A stretch of DNA of 64,000 nucleotides from Roseateles_B sp041913905 (GCA_041913905.1 JAYSEK010000028.1:1-64000), one strand, 5' to 3'. Positions 29,801 to 38,161 are shown, counted from the stretch's first letter. Notes: generated from the letters alone by a model not told the origin. Numbers and translations: made by a program.

Positions 29801-29835
29801 CGGACGGCGGTGTGGGAGGCGGTGTGGCGCTGCAT
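26815..29835 (-). CDS. CHASE2-PAS-GGDEF-EAL c-di-GMP signalling protein
   Basis: 1006 residues. An N-terminal span is followed by a periplasmic CHASE2 sensor (to about residue 340; ITLLAVDDRSLQALGRI), three membrane spans (about 345-430) and a PAS domain (RYALAARGANDGLWDWDLV). The GGDEF domain has SGDEF instead of GGDEF (about 642-646). The EAL domain has EALLRW (about 783), DDFGTGYSSL, KVDRSFV and AEGVEDEAQ intact, so phosphodiesterase activity is likely. Cyclase activity is uncertain. It is last of three co-directional genes (CHAT, FecR copy 2, this gene). Confidence 0.93.
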   Translation of the reverse strand: MQRHTASHTAVRPQSWHQLAGQLALALLVGLLCLLLWSQRAQWPLLQRLDRLLLDAQLQLRGPLQPQAPITLLAVDDRSLQALGRIVPDRAQLAQALERVAEARPRVLALDTLLLAPAANPAEDEALAAAMRRVGAVLLPYALPAELETGEQAPEPQDAVLRSAFTRYAGDVGRLPQARTLRQPLPLLAEAAAGLGHVSVQRGVDGAVPFDLPVLAYQGELYPSLALRLAGAALDLDWAQARAQLGHVVQWQDLTLPMDALSRQWINYYGPAGRFEQVSFVDLLEGRVPAERLRDRILLLGSTALGAGDAFPSPFDGGLPGVERLATSVDNLLSRRVLRHPPLAAVMEMGLMLGLPLLVCLSLARLGLWRAYALQAAVLLALALALQWSLARQHVLDLGLPLMSLVLASLGAIFLRGLSEQARRRQALRALRESEQRYALAARGANDGLWDWDLVHDSVYFSPRCLSLLGLSADEVQGMESLGKPLAPAARQSLQAAIQAHLQGRSLQLHQVLQFEQGGQQRWLLLKGAAIRESGGSGRALRMAGSLSDITEQQRLQQQLSHDALHDRLSGLPNRTAFVAQLKQMMGLTMGKRELGLLMLGLDEFRGFNEIHGPLAGDEVLRQLAQRLKQGEGQGLLVARLSGDEFGLAFSGPLGPGGRPQGRWPEWAMQQLAAPFEIGAAPEQAASQDMALPVQQVQVQACVGWAHLAQGPNDVDELLAAAESALARAKSQGPGHVHAFDAAEQLVEHSRRWMREQIERALHEGDQFQLHYQPFIRLADRRLLGFEALLRWQHPERGLIMPGDFIPVAESSGQIAAIGRWTLLEAAAQLRRWAPLGFEGEIAVNVSGVQLEREEELLRDARDTLAALGDVPARQLKLEVTESMAMANPTRSAELLQMLSQMGFKLSIDDFGTGYSSLAYLHRFPFDTLKVDRSFVMRLAAGQEAQEIVRTIVGLALALGKQTLAEGVEDEAQAALLAELGVQVGQGWLFAKALPEAQATAWLAKA

Positions 29836-29928
29836 GCGGTCTCCTCGGCTCTCTGGAAAATGCCGGGCGGTCCCAAGTCTTCAGATCCGCTCGGAAGGCC
29901 TGGCACGAAGCAACAGGCCTGGGGGTGC

Positions 29929-30579
29929 TCAAAAGTCCAGGCGATCACGCAGGGCCTGGACGCGTTGCTCGGACCAGGTCTTGACCTCGCTGCAGCCGCC
30001 TTCGGCCTCGCAGTCCGTGCCCTGCCGGGGCTGGCTCAGTCGCCGCACGGGCGCTGCGGCGCCGCGCAGCCGCAGGCCGCCCTGCGGCTCGACGGCGACA
30101 TCACCGCTTTGCACGTGGACCGCCGTCTTCTGGCCCGCGTCCACCTCGACCATGAACTCCGTGCCCCGCACCGCCGTCACGGCCGACGGCGTGCGCACCT
30201 GCCAGCTGCCGCCGGGCTGCGAACGCACGGACTGGCCGATCAGCCCCAGCTGCAGCCACAGGCTGGCCTGCCGCGCACCGCCGGCAGGCTGCTCATAGCG
30301 TTCCAGGCGCAGCTCGCTGCGGTCGCTCAGCACCAGCACGGAGCCGTCCTCGAAGCGCAGGCGCAGACGGCCCGGCTGCCCCGTGCGCAGGCTCGCGCCG
30401 GCCTGCACGCGATCGCCGGGCTTGAGCGCCTGGCCGTCGACCCAGGCCTCGCCCTTCAAGGCCAGCACCTCGCCGATCGCCGGGCCGGTGCCTTGGGCCG
30501 AGGCCGGGCAGCACCCAAGGCCAAGCAGGCCGAAGGCCAGGCAGCCGGACAAGTTGCCCACAAGATGAAGTACTCGCAT
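29929..30579 (-). CDS. FecR-domain protein, exported (copy 2)
   Basis: 216 residues from the ATG at 30579, with GGAGG upstream. The signal peptide is followed by a mature start near CCPASAQGTGP. The FecR domain contains VRTPSAVTAVRGTEFMVEVD, nearly identical to copy 1. It sits between the CHAT gene (29 bp upstream) and the CHASE2 gene (93 bp downstream), all on the minus strand. FecR domains are often encoded next to CHASE2 receptors, so it is a candidate periplasmic partner of that sensor. Confidence 0.84.
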   Translation of the reverse strand: MRVLHLVGNLSGCLAFGLLGLGCCPASAQGTGPAIGEVLALKGEAWVDGQALKPGDRVQAGASLRTGQPGRLRLRFEDGSVLVLSDRSELRLERYEQPAGGARQASLWLQLGLIGQSVRSQPGGSWQVRTPSAVTAVRGTEFMVEVDAGQKTAVHVQSGDVAVEPQGGLRLRGAAAPVRRLSQPRQGTDCEAEGGCSEVKTWSEQRVQALRDRLDF

Positions 30580-30607
30580 CACAGCATCCTCCAGTCGCGC
30601 CTGTCGT

Positions 30608-33600
30608 TCATGATCCGGGATCGCCAAAAAGGGCATGGGCCGCCCAGAAGAAGGGATGGCGCCAGCGCCCCTGGCCCAGCCGCCCGTCGGCCATGGCCAG
30701 TTGCACCAGCCGCAATCGCTCGGCGCCGCTGCCGGTCCCGGCGGCGAACAGCGCCGCGCTGAGCGCCGCCGCCGACTCGCTCTCCACCGGCCAATGCGTG
30801 GCCAGCACGCTGCGCGCGCCAGCAAAGAAAAAACCTCGCACCAGGCCGGACATCGCCGCTCCGCCGTGTTCGCCCGCTGCGGTATTGCAGGCGGAGAGCA
30901 GCACCCAGTGGGCCTGCATGCGCAGGCTCAGGACATCGTCCAGCTCCAGCAGGGGCGACTCCGCGCTGTCGGCATCGACGGACAAGGCCAGCGCCGGACG
31001 CGCCAGGCCGGGCAGTTCGCCGGGCATCAGGCCGTGCGTGGCAAAGGCGATCACGCGGCGGTCGTTCAAGCGCAGGCCCAGGACGGCTCGACGGGTGGCG
31101 GCCGGCCCCAGCACGAGGTCCCGCTCCGGATCCGCGCCCAGCGCCCGGGCCAGGGCCTGCAGCTCGCCCCGCGTTTCAGGCAGGGCCGGCATCTCGGCAT
31201 AGCGATGGCCGAACTCGGCCTCGTAGCGCAAGCGCGTGCCCATCTGCTGCGCCGGACCGGGCGTCGCAGCCCTGAAGACAGGATCGCCAAAACCCAGCAG
31301 GGCCTGGGGCAGCTCGGCCGGCGTGACGCGCCGCAAGGCCTGCAGTGATGTCGCCGCGGGCAGCTGCAGCACGGCCCGATCCCGCAGCACCCAGGCGGGG
31401 GCCTGGCCGGGGGCGGGCGCCCGGCTCAGCAACAGCCCCAGGGGGAGGCTGGCCAGCGGGCCATCACTGGCAAACAGCAGCTGCGTCACCCCGTCCAGCG
31501 CCGGTTCCAGCGGCTGGAGCAGGCTTTGATAGAGGCCATGCAAGGCCTGCAGCGGCAGCTCGGGCCTCTTGCGCCCATGCTGCGCGCTGAGGTCCAGCTG
31601 CCGGCGCAGCTGCTGGACCCGCTGCTGCAGTTCGGCCTGGCCCAGCTTCTGCACCTGCAGGCGCAGCGGCGCCCCCGGCTTCAGCAGCCACACCATGGTG
31701 TGCTCGGGCAGGCTGCGCACCAGCAGCAGCGCTTCGCCGGGACGCAGCAGTGCCTGCAGCGCCTCGGGCCGAGCCGAAGCCGGCATCAGCAACTCGGCAT
31801 ACGCGGGAAAGTCCCGCGCCAGTTGGACGCGCGTCTGTTCGAGCTGCTGGCGCAATTCGGTCGCGCCGCCCTGCTGCTGGCGGATCCGGTCCCGCAAGGC
31901 TTTGAGCGCCTGCTCCTGTGCCTTGCGCTGCTCCGGGGCCAGCGCCTTGAAGTCGTCGGACTGAATCTCCTTGCGGCGCGCATCTTCCTCGCTCAGCAAA
32001 GCCGCCAGCCCGGCGTAATGGTTTTGCGCGGCCATGCGCTGGGCCTGCTCCTGCTCCAGCAAGACCTGCAGCGCCGGCTGGCCCGCGAGGAAGCGTGCGC
32101 TGCTGTCCACCAGCGCGCGCTGGGTGCTGGACACCAGCAGCCGCTCGCTCAGCTGCCATGCGCGGGACAACCAGGCCGGATCCATCGGCTTGTCCTGGCC
32201 GCCCTGCTCGGCCAGCGCCTGCAGGTAGTCCTCGAAGGCAATGCCCAGCACGAAGCCGCGCAGCCCGCGCTCGTCCAGATCCAGCCAACTGCCGGGCTGG
32301 TCCAGCAGCTGGGTGAAGAGACGCTCATAGTCGGCCAGCGCCGCCTGAGTCTGACCGGCCGCCAGACGCACCAGGCCGCGCAAGCCGGCGGACTCCTGCG
32401 TCAGCGGGTGCTGGGCGCCATAGAGGCGGGTGCGATAGCGCAGCTGGCGTTCGGCGACGTCCTGGGCCTCGTCCAGCCGGCCGTTCTTGGCGGCCAGCAG
32501 GGCCAGCAGGCGGTTGTCCGCGGCGCGGCTGCGGGCCAGGCCGTCCTGCCCCATGCCTTCCAAGGCATCGCGGTAGAGGGCGTCCGCCTCAGCCCAGCGC
32601 CGCAGACCCAGCAGCGCGCGGACCCGCTCCTGCCGCGCCAGCCAACGCGTATGGCTGTTCAGGCGTGCCCCAGCCGCCGCCAGCAGGGCTTCGGACTGCT
32701 CGGCGGCGCTCAGACCGGCCTCGAACTCCCGGGCGGCGACCCGCGCCATGGCTTCGCGGTAGAGCCAGCGCGCGCCCAGGCCGGCGCGCATCTGCCCGGC
32801 CCGCCATTGCGCCAGGTGCTGCTGGCTGATCTCCAGGGCCTCCCGGGCCCGGCCGTTGCGCACCAGGGCATAGCAGAGCATGCCCAGGCTCCCATCCAGC
32901 CAGCCCAGCGCCTCGGCCGGTGCCGGCATGCCGCCGGCCGCCCCGGCACCGATCCGGCGCGCCAGCCCGACGGCCTCGCGCAGGCTGGCCACCGCGGCGG
33001 CGTGGCGGCCCGACCAGCGCTCCATTTCGGACCGCAGCTGCAGGCGCTGCACGGCCAGGAAGGGATAAGCGGCACGGGCATCGGCCAGTCCCAGGGCCTC
33101 CGCAGCCAGGCCGTCCGCGCGGGACCAGAGGCGCTGCAGCACGGCCCGGTCCGTGCCCTGGGCGACGAAGTAGGCCTGGCGCAGGGCCAGGGTGGCGCGC
33201 AGGCCGATGGGCAATCGCGCGTTCGACACCCAGGGCTCGGACGCCTGCAGCGCCTGGCCCGAGCTGCCCCAGGTGAATTCGTCATGCAGGTAGCGCTGGG
33301 CCCAGAGGCCCCAGTCCGGCTGCCCCTGGCCCTGCTCGGTCAGCTGGCGGGCCAGGGCAATCTGGCGGACGCGGTCTTCCAGTTGCGCGGCGGCCTGGTA
33401 CTGCTCGCCGAGCAGGCGCCAGCGCGCTTCGGCGTCGGCTGGCAGCGCGCGGTCCAGCAGGGCCTGGGCCTGGCTGCGGTCCCGCGACGGCGGCTCGGCC
33501 AGCAGCTCCAGCGGATCTTCGGCGGGCTCCTGTGCCTGCGCCGGGCTTTGGCAAACCAGCCCCAGCCCCAGCGCCATGACCAGGCCCAGCCACGCGCCGA

Positions 33601-33634
33601 GCCACCCAACGGTCCGCCGATGTGCACACCTCAT
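30608..33634 (-). CDS. Secreted TPR-CHAT domain protein (caspase-clan peptidase)
   Basis: 1008 residues from the ATG at 33634, preceded by GGGAG. A signal peptide (VMALGLGLVCQSPAQAQ) directs it outside the cytoplasm. About 600 residues of helical, TPR-like repeats follow, then coiled-coil-prone sequence. The C-terminal CHAT domain has catalytic His in VIAFATHGLM (about H867) and Cys in LLSACNTAAGEHGG (about C916). CHAT domains belong to the caspase/separase clan. Known cytoplasmic TPR-CHAT enzymes act in regulated proteolysis; export of this one points to a periplasmic substrate. It heads the CHAT-FecR-CHASE2 run. Confidence 0.88.
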   Translation of the reverse strand: MRCAHRRTVGWLGAWLGLVMALGLGLVCQSPAQAQEPAEDPLELLAEPPSRDRSQAQALLDRALPADAEARWRLLGEQYQAAAQLEDRVRQIALARQLTEQGQGQPDWGLWAQRYLHDEFTWGSSGQALQASEPWVSNARLPIGLRATLALRQAYFVAQGTDRAVLQRLWSRADGLAAEALGLADARAAYPFLAVQRLQLRSEMERWSGRHAAAVASLREAVGLARRIGAGAAGGMPAPAEALGWLDGSLGMLCYALVRNGRAREALEISQQHLAQWRAGQMRAGLGARWLYREAMARVAAREFEAGLSAAEQSEALLAAAGARLNSHTRWLARQERVRALLGLRRWAEADALYRDALEGMGQDGLARSRAADNRLLALLAAKNGRLDEAQDVAERQLRYRTRLYGAQHPLTQESAGLRGLVRLAAGQTQAALADYERLFTQLLDQPGSWLDLDERGLRGFVLGIAFEDYLQALAEQGGQDKPMDPAWLSRAWQLSERLLVSSTQRALVDSSARFLAGQPALQVLLEQEQAQRMAAQNHYAGLAALLSEEDARRKEIQSDDFKALAPEQRKAQEQALKALRDRIRQQQGGATELRQQLEQTRVQLARDFPAYAELLMPASARPEALQALLRPGEALLLVRSLPEHTMVWLLKPGAPLRLQVQKLGQAELQQRVQQLRRQLDLSAQHGRKRPELPLQALHGLYQSLLQPLEPALDGVTQLLFASDGPLASLPLGLLLSRAPAPGQAPAWVLRDRAVLQLPAATSLQALRRVTPAELPQALLGFGDPVFRAATPGPAQQMGTRLRYEAEFGHRYAEMPALPETRGELQALARALGADPERDLVLGPAATRRAVLGLRLNDRRVIAFATHGLMPGELPGLARPALALSVDADSAESPLLELDDVLSLRMQAHWVLLSACNTAAGEHGGAAMSGLVRGFFFAGARSVLATHWPVESESAAALSAALFAAGTGSGAERLRLVQLAMADGRLGQGRWRHPFFWAAHALFGDPGS

Positions 33635-33748
33635 GCCCGGCTCCCGCCCCGCCATGCGGACAGGGCTGCGGGCGATGCTAGCCAGAGAGCGGCGGGCCGA
33701 CAAGCGTCCGCCCCGCAAGCGCAGGGTGGCAGGCCGGCCGACAGCGGG

Positions 33749-34942
33749 TCAGGTCTTGACGCGGATGCCGCGCGCCAAGCACTGCGCGCCGCCCAGCAGG
33801 ACGGCCATCAGCCACATGGGCGCGGCATTCAGCGTGGCGGCGGCCAGCAGCCCGAAGCCCGCGGGCATGCCCACCGTGGCGGCATTGACCATCAGCATGC
33901 GCAGGCCCAGCGCCTGTCCATGGGCATCGCGCGGCGTGACCCGGTGCAGCATGGACAGCATCATGGGCTGCACCGATCCCAGCGCCAGGCCCAGCAGGGC
34001 CGAACCGAACATCAGGCCCGGCGCGCCAGGCAGCCAGGCATAGACGGCCAGCATCAGCATGGCCAGGCCCATGGCCCAGCGCAGGGCTCGCAGTTCGTCC
34101 AGTGACTCGCCCCAGCGGGCGATGAGCAGGCGGACGAAGGTGGCCGCCACGGCAAAAGAACCCAGCACCAGGCCGATGCTGGAGGCGCTCAGGCCCTTGG
34201 CATGGCCCACCACGGGCACGACGAAGCTGTGCGCGTCCCAGCAGGCCGAGAGCACGATGTTGACCATCAGCAGGCGGCGCAGGGTCGTCTGCTTCAGCAA
34301 GGCCCAGGCCGGCCGCTGCCTGGCCGCAGGGCTGCGCGGGACCGGGACATGCCGAGGCACCTGGCGCGCAATGGCCCAGGCCAGCGGCGGCAGCAGCACC
34401 GCCAGGCCGAAGGCCCAGCGAAAGCCGGCGTGGTCGATCAGCAGCCCGGTCAGGATGGGTGCGATGGCGTTGGACAGCGCCGGGCCCAGCGCCACCCAGC
34501 TGAACACCTTCTTGAGCTGCGAGGGATCGCTGGCCATCAGGCCGGCCTCGCGCTGGATGGCGACCGCCGCCACCGCGACGGCACCACCGCTGAGCAGCCC
34601 GCTCAGCGCGATCGCCCACAGCTGCATCGAAGCCCAGGCCACCAGCGCGCCCGCGCCGGCCAGGCACACGCCCAGGCCGACCGGGCGATGGAAGCCATGG
34701 CGGTCGGCCAGGCTGCCCGCCCAGAGGGAGAGCAGGATGGGCCCGATCGCAAACAGGCTCAGCAGCAGGCCGACGGCCATCTCGCCATGCCCTTCGCGCA
34801 GCACCCAGAGGCTGGCGGCCACGCGCGTCACCGCCATGCTGGCATGCACGGCGATCAGGCTGGCGATGACCCAGGGAAAGGCGCGACTGAGCGATACGGG
34901 CGGTGCAGCAGACGCGCCGGACGCCGGGTCGGGCTCCGTCAT
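33749..34942 (-). CDS. Major facilitator superfamily transporter
   Basis: 397 residues with about 12 hydrophobic segments. The inter-helix motif is recognisable in GSLADRHGFHRPVG, the MFS motif A region after helix 2. The start overlaps the stop of rmuC as ATGA. The substrate is not inferable. The last codons (GTC AAG ACC TGA CCC) coincide with the recurring AAGACCTGACCC sequence. Confidence 0.85.
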   Translation of the reverse strand: MTEPDPASGASAAPPVSLSRAFPWVIASLIAVHASMAVTRVAASLWVLREGHGEMAVGLLLSLFAIGPILLSLWAGSLADRHGFHRPVGLGVCLAGAGALVAWASMQLWAIALSGLLSGGAVAVAAVAIQREAGLMASDPSQLKKVFSWVALGPALSNAIAPILTGLLIDHAGFRWAFGLAVLLPPLAWAIARQVPRHVPVPRSPAARQRPAWALLKQTTLRRLLMVNIVLSACWDAHSFVVPVVGHAKGLSASSIGLVLGSFAVAATFVRLLIARWGESLDELRALRWAMGLAMLMLAVYAWLPGAPGLMFGSALLGLALGSVQPMMLSMLHRVTPRDAHGQALGLRMLMVNAATVGMPAGFGLLAAATLNAAPMWLMAVLLGGAQCLARGIRVKT

Positions 34943-36450
34943 GCCGGCTCGTCCTCGGCCGCTTCAGCCGAATCCGCCAGCCCCAGGGCCAGCAGGCGCT
35001 GACTGCTGTCCTCCGGCAGGGCCTCGACGGTCTTGAGCTTGCGGCTCATGGCGCGGGTGCGGACCTCGGCGGCCTCGATGGTATTGGCGGCCTCGTCGAG
35101 CTTCTTCTTGGTCTTGGCCAGCACATCGCCGAACTTGCCGAACTCGGTCTTGACCGCGCCCAGCACCTCCCAGACCTCGGCCGAGCGCTTCTCCAGCGCC
35201 AGGGTGCGGAAGCCCATCTGCAGGCTGGACAGCGTGGCCAGCAGCGTCGTCGGCCCCACCAGCATCACCTTGTGCTCGCGCTGCAGGGCCTCGACCAGGC
35301 CGGGGCGGCGCAGGGCCTCGGCATAAAGCCCTTCGGTAGGCACGAACAGCATGCCGAAGTCCGTGGTGTGCGGCGGGGCGATGTACTTCTCGCGGATGGT
35401 GCGGGCCTCCAGGCGCAGCCGGGTCTCGATGGCCTTCGCGGCCTGCTCGACGCCGGCGGCATCGGCCCGGTCCTGGGCTTCCAGCAGGCGTTCATAGTCC
35501 TCGCGGGGGAACTTGGCGTCGATGGGCAGCCACAAGGGAGCACCGTCCTCGCGCTGGCCCGGCAGCCGGATGGCGAACTCCACGCGCTCGCTCGAACCCG
35601 GCAGCGTGGCAACGTTGGCGGCGTACTGCTCCGGTGTGAACACCTGCTCCAGCAGCCCGGCCAGTTGCACCTCGCCGAAGATGCCGCGGGTCTTCACATT
35701 GGTCAGCACGCGGTTGAGCGAGCCCACGTCGCGCGCCAGGTTCTGCATCTCGCCCAGGCCCTTGTGGACCTGCTCCAGCCGGTCGGCCACCTGCTTGAAG
35801 CTCTCGCCCAGGCGCTGCTCCAGCGTGGCGTGCAGCTTCTCGTCCACGGTGGCGCGCATCTGTTCGAGCTTCTTCTCGTTGTCCTGCTGGATGGACTGCA
35901 GGCGCTGCTCCACCGTGTGGCGCAGCTCGGCCAGGCGCTGCTCGTTGCCCTGCTGCAGCTGCTGCAGCTGCTCGCGCAGGCTCTGCGCCAACTGGGCCAG
36001 GCTCTCGGCCTGGGCCTGGCTGCTGCGCAACGCGGCGGCGTCCTGGGCCTCGCGGGAGGCGAGTGCCTGCGCGGCCAGCGACTGGGTGGTGGCCTGCAGG
36101 CCTTGGGACAGCGCCGTCTGCAGGCTGGCGAGTTGCACGCGCAGGCTGTCGATCTGCTCGTTCTGGGTGCGCACGGCCTCGCCGCTCTGGCCCATGAGGG
36201 TCTGCTGGAACTGGGCGAGCTGGCCCAGCGTCTCCTGGCGCAGGGCCGTGCTGCCGCGCTGCAGCTCCTCGCGCAGCTCGCGCTCCAGGCGTTCGGTCTG
36301 GCGGCCCTGGGCGTCCTGGCCCTGCACCAGGGTCTGGAGATGGGCCTGCAGCTGCGGTGACTCCGGGGACTGCCGCTGGCGCAGGACCAGCACGACCAGG
36401 ACAAGGAGAAGGGCCAGGCAGGCCAGCAGGAGCAGTTCGGCAAGCGTCAT
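34939..36450 (-). CDS. rmuC: DNA recombination protein RmuC
   Basis: 503 residues. An N-terminal membrane anchor (LLLLACLALLLVLVVLVL) precedes a long Gln/Glu/Leu coiled coil (about 40-220) and the RmuC domain. That domain shows FGEVQLAGLLEQV, LPIDAKFPREDYERL and FVPTEGLYAEALRRP. RmuC proteins carry a predicted nuclease fold and limit DNA inversion at short repeats. The gene is coupled to the MFS gene by ATGA overlap. Confidence 0.94.
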   Translation of the reverse strand: MTLAELLLLACLALLLVLVVLVLRQRQSPESPQLQAHLQTLVQGQDAQGRQTERLERELREELQRGSTALRQETLGQLAQFQQTLMGQSGEAVRTQNEQIDSLRVQLASLQTALSQGLQATTQSLAAQALASREAQDAAALRSSQAQAESLAQLAQSLREQLQQLQQGNEQRLAELRHTVEQRLQSIQQDNEKKLEQMRATVDEKLHATLEQRLGESFKQVADRLEQVHKGLGEMQNLARDVGSLNRVLTNVKTRGIFGEVQLAGLLEQVFTPEQYAANVATLPGSSERVEFAIRLPGQREDGAPLWLPIDAKFPREDYERLLEAQDRADAAGVEQAAKAIETRLRLEARTIREKYIAPPHTTDFGMLFVPTEGLYAEALRRPGLVEALQREHKVMLVGPTTLLATLSSLQMGFRTLALEKRSAEVWEVLGAVKTEFGKFGDVLAKTKKKLDEAANTIEAAEVRTRAMSRKLKTVEALPEDSSQRLLALGLADSAEAAEDEPA

Positions 36451-36555
36451 GGGGCGATTGTCTCAGGCGCCGTCGCCGCTGGCCGCGGGGCAAGGCGGCC
36501 TGCGGGCTGCTGTGCGAACCGGCATGGGCCGGGCTCGTAAAATCACGCCCTCACC

Positions 36556-37593
36556 ATGCGTATCCAAGACATCCGGGACCGCCTGCGCGCCCTCGGCGCC
36601 CTGCCCAAGCACGAACACCGCGTGCTGCGGCTCTGGAGCCAGGCCCTGCCCCAGGCCACCACCAAGCGTCCCATCGAGGACTTCCTGCCCAAGACCCTGC
36701 GCGAGGCCCTGCCCGCGCTGGAGGCCGAGCTGGACGCCCTGGCGCGCGTGCAGAGCGAGCATCCGGCCGAGGACGGCTCCAAGCGCCTGCTGGTGGAGCT
36801 CGGGGACGGCCAGACGGTGGAAAGCGTGCTGCTGCCGCGCGAGGGCCTGTGCGTCTCCAGCCAGGTCGGCTGCGCGGTGGGCTGCCAGTTCTGCATGACG
36901 GGCCGGTCGGGCCTGCTGCGCCAGGTCACCAGCGCCGAGATCGTCGCCCAGGTGGTGCTGGCCCGGCGCCAGCGACCGGTGAAGAAGGTGGTCTTCATGG
37001 GCATGGGCGAGCCCGCCCACAACCTGGAGCATGTGATGGAGGCGATCGAGCTGCTGGGCACCGCGGGCAATATCGGCCACAAAAGCCTGGTGTTCTCGAC
37101 CGTCGGCGATCCGCGGGTCTTCGAGCGCCTGCCGCAGGGCCCGGTGAAGCCGGCGCTGGCGCTCTCGCTGCATACCAGCAAGGCGGCGCTGCGCGAGCAA
37201 TTGCTGCCGCGCGCGCCGCGCCTCACGCCCGAGGAGATCGTCGCGCAAGGCGAGCGCTATGCGCGGCTCAGCGGCTACCCCATCCAGTACCAGTGGACCC
37301 TGATCGAGGGCGTCAACGACGGCGAGGATGAGCTGGACGGCATCGTGCGCCTGCTCAAGGGCCGCTATGGCGTGCTCAACATGATCCCCTACAACAGCGT
37401 GCCCGAGCTGCCCTTCAAGCGCCCGGCCTGGGAGCGCGCCGCCGAGATCGCCCGCCAGCTGCACCGCCGCGGCGTGCTGACCAAGCTGCGCAACTCCGCC
37501 GGCCAGGAGGTCGACGGCGGCTGCGGCCAGTTGCGGGCCCGCGCGCTGGACGGCTCGGTGCCGGTGCGCGTGCTGCGCAAGGCGGCGGGCTGA
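36556..37593 (+). CDS. RlmN/Cfr-family radical SAM RNA methyltransferase
   Basis: 345 residues. The radical SAM cluster motif is CAVGCQFC (C106, C110, C113). The two extra cysteines of the RlmN mechanism are present: the acceptor Cys seven residues before the cluster (LCVSSQVGC, C99) and the C-terminal one in DGGCGQLRAR (C323). MGMGEPAHN binds SAM. The N terminus lacks the usual RlmN opening and the protein is shorter than canonical RlmN (about 380). It is probably a paralogue, with C2 methylation of an adenosine in rRNA or tRNA as the likely but unproven reaction. Confidence 0.85.
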   Translation: MRIQDIRDRLRALGALPKHEHRVLRLWSQALPQATTKRPIEDFLPKTLREALPALEAELDALARVQSEHPAEDGSKRLLVELGDGQTVESVLLPREGLCVSSQVGCAVGCQFCMTGRSGLLRQVTSAEIVAQVVLARRQRPVKKVVFMGMGEPAHNLEHVMEAIELLGTAGNIGHKSLVFSTVGDPRVFERLPQGPVKPALALSLHTSKAALREQLLPRAPRLTPEEIVAQGERYARLSGYPIQYQWTLIEGVNDGEDELDGIVRLLKGRYGVLNMIPYNSVPELPFKRPAWERAAEIARQLHRRGVLTKLRNSAGQEVDGGCGQLRARALDGSVPVRVLRKAAG

Positions 37594-37608
37594 ACGCTCA
37601 GGTGACGG

Positions 37609-38028
37609 TCAAGCGGCAGCCGGCTCGCAGTTGACCATCCAGGGCACGCCGAAGCGGTCCACCAGCATGCCAAAGCCCGGCGACCAGAAGGTGGCGCCGT
37701 AGGGCATGGTCACCTGGCCGCCGGCCGACAAGGCCTGGAACAGGCGCTCGCCTTCGGCCTTGTCATGCACCGAGACCGACAGGCTGAAGCCCTTGTAGCC
37801 CTCGAAGGGCATGCCCGGCGGCATGTCAGAGCCCATGAGGGTCAGGCCTTGCGCCTCGATGCGGGCGTGCATGATGCGGCGCTTCCACTCGTCCGGCGTC
37901 GGCGGGCATTCGGGCGCCGGCGGCGCCTCGCCATAGGTGAGTTGCATGGTCTTGCGGCCGCCCAGGGCGGCGGCGTAGAAGTCCAGCGCCTCTTCGCAGC
38001 AGCCGTCAAAGCTCATGTAAGCGATCAT
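37609..38028 (-). CDS. VOC (glyoxalase/PhnB-like) superfamily protein
   Basis: 139 residues with the paired beta-alpha-beta pattern of the VOC fold and a PhnB/3-demethylubiquinone-like ending (FWSPGFGMLVDRFGVPWMVN). AAGGAGAGACTCC precedes the ATG. These proteins often bind small metabolites or antibiotics. No substrate can be given. It is convergent with the RlmN-family gene. Confidence 0.8.
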   Translation of the reverse strand: MIAYMSFDGCCEEALDFYAAALGGRKTMQLTYGEAPPAPECPPTPDEWKRRIMHARIEAQGLTLMGSDMPPGMPFEGYKGFSLSVSVHDKAEGERLFQALSAGGQVTMPYGATFWSPGFGMLVDRFGVPWMVNCEPAAA

Positions 38029-38161
38029 GGAGTCTCTCCTTCCTCATTGCAGGTGTCGGGGCATCGGCGCCCTGCCGCGGTATACCGCGATTCGCTGCAG
38101 GACGCCCACGCGCGCCGGCCGGCGTCCTTGCCGCAGGGGACATGCCCGCCCCTGCGCTGCC

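Noticed and set aside
27070..30762. A 1230-codon open frame on the plus strand opposite the CHASE2 and FecR genes
   Set aside because: It spans two conserved opposite-strand genes and their spacer, is Gln/Ala/Arg-rich, and has no family similarity.
37609..38028. Antibiotic-resistance VOC protein
   Set aside because: The fold fits bleomycin/fosfomycin-resistance relatives, but the sequence is of the general PhnB-like type and no resistance context is present.
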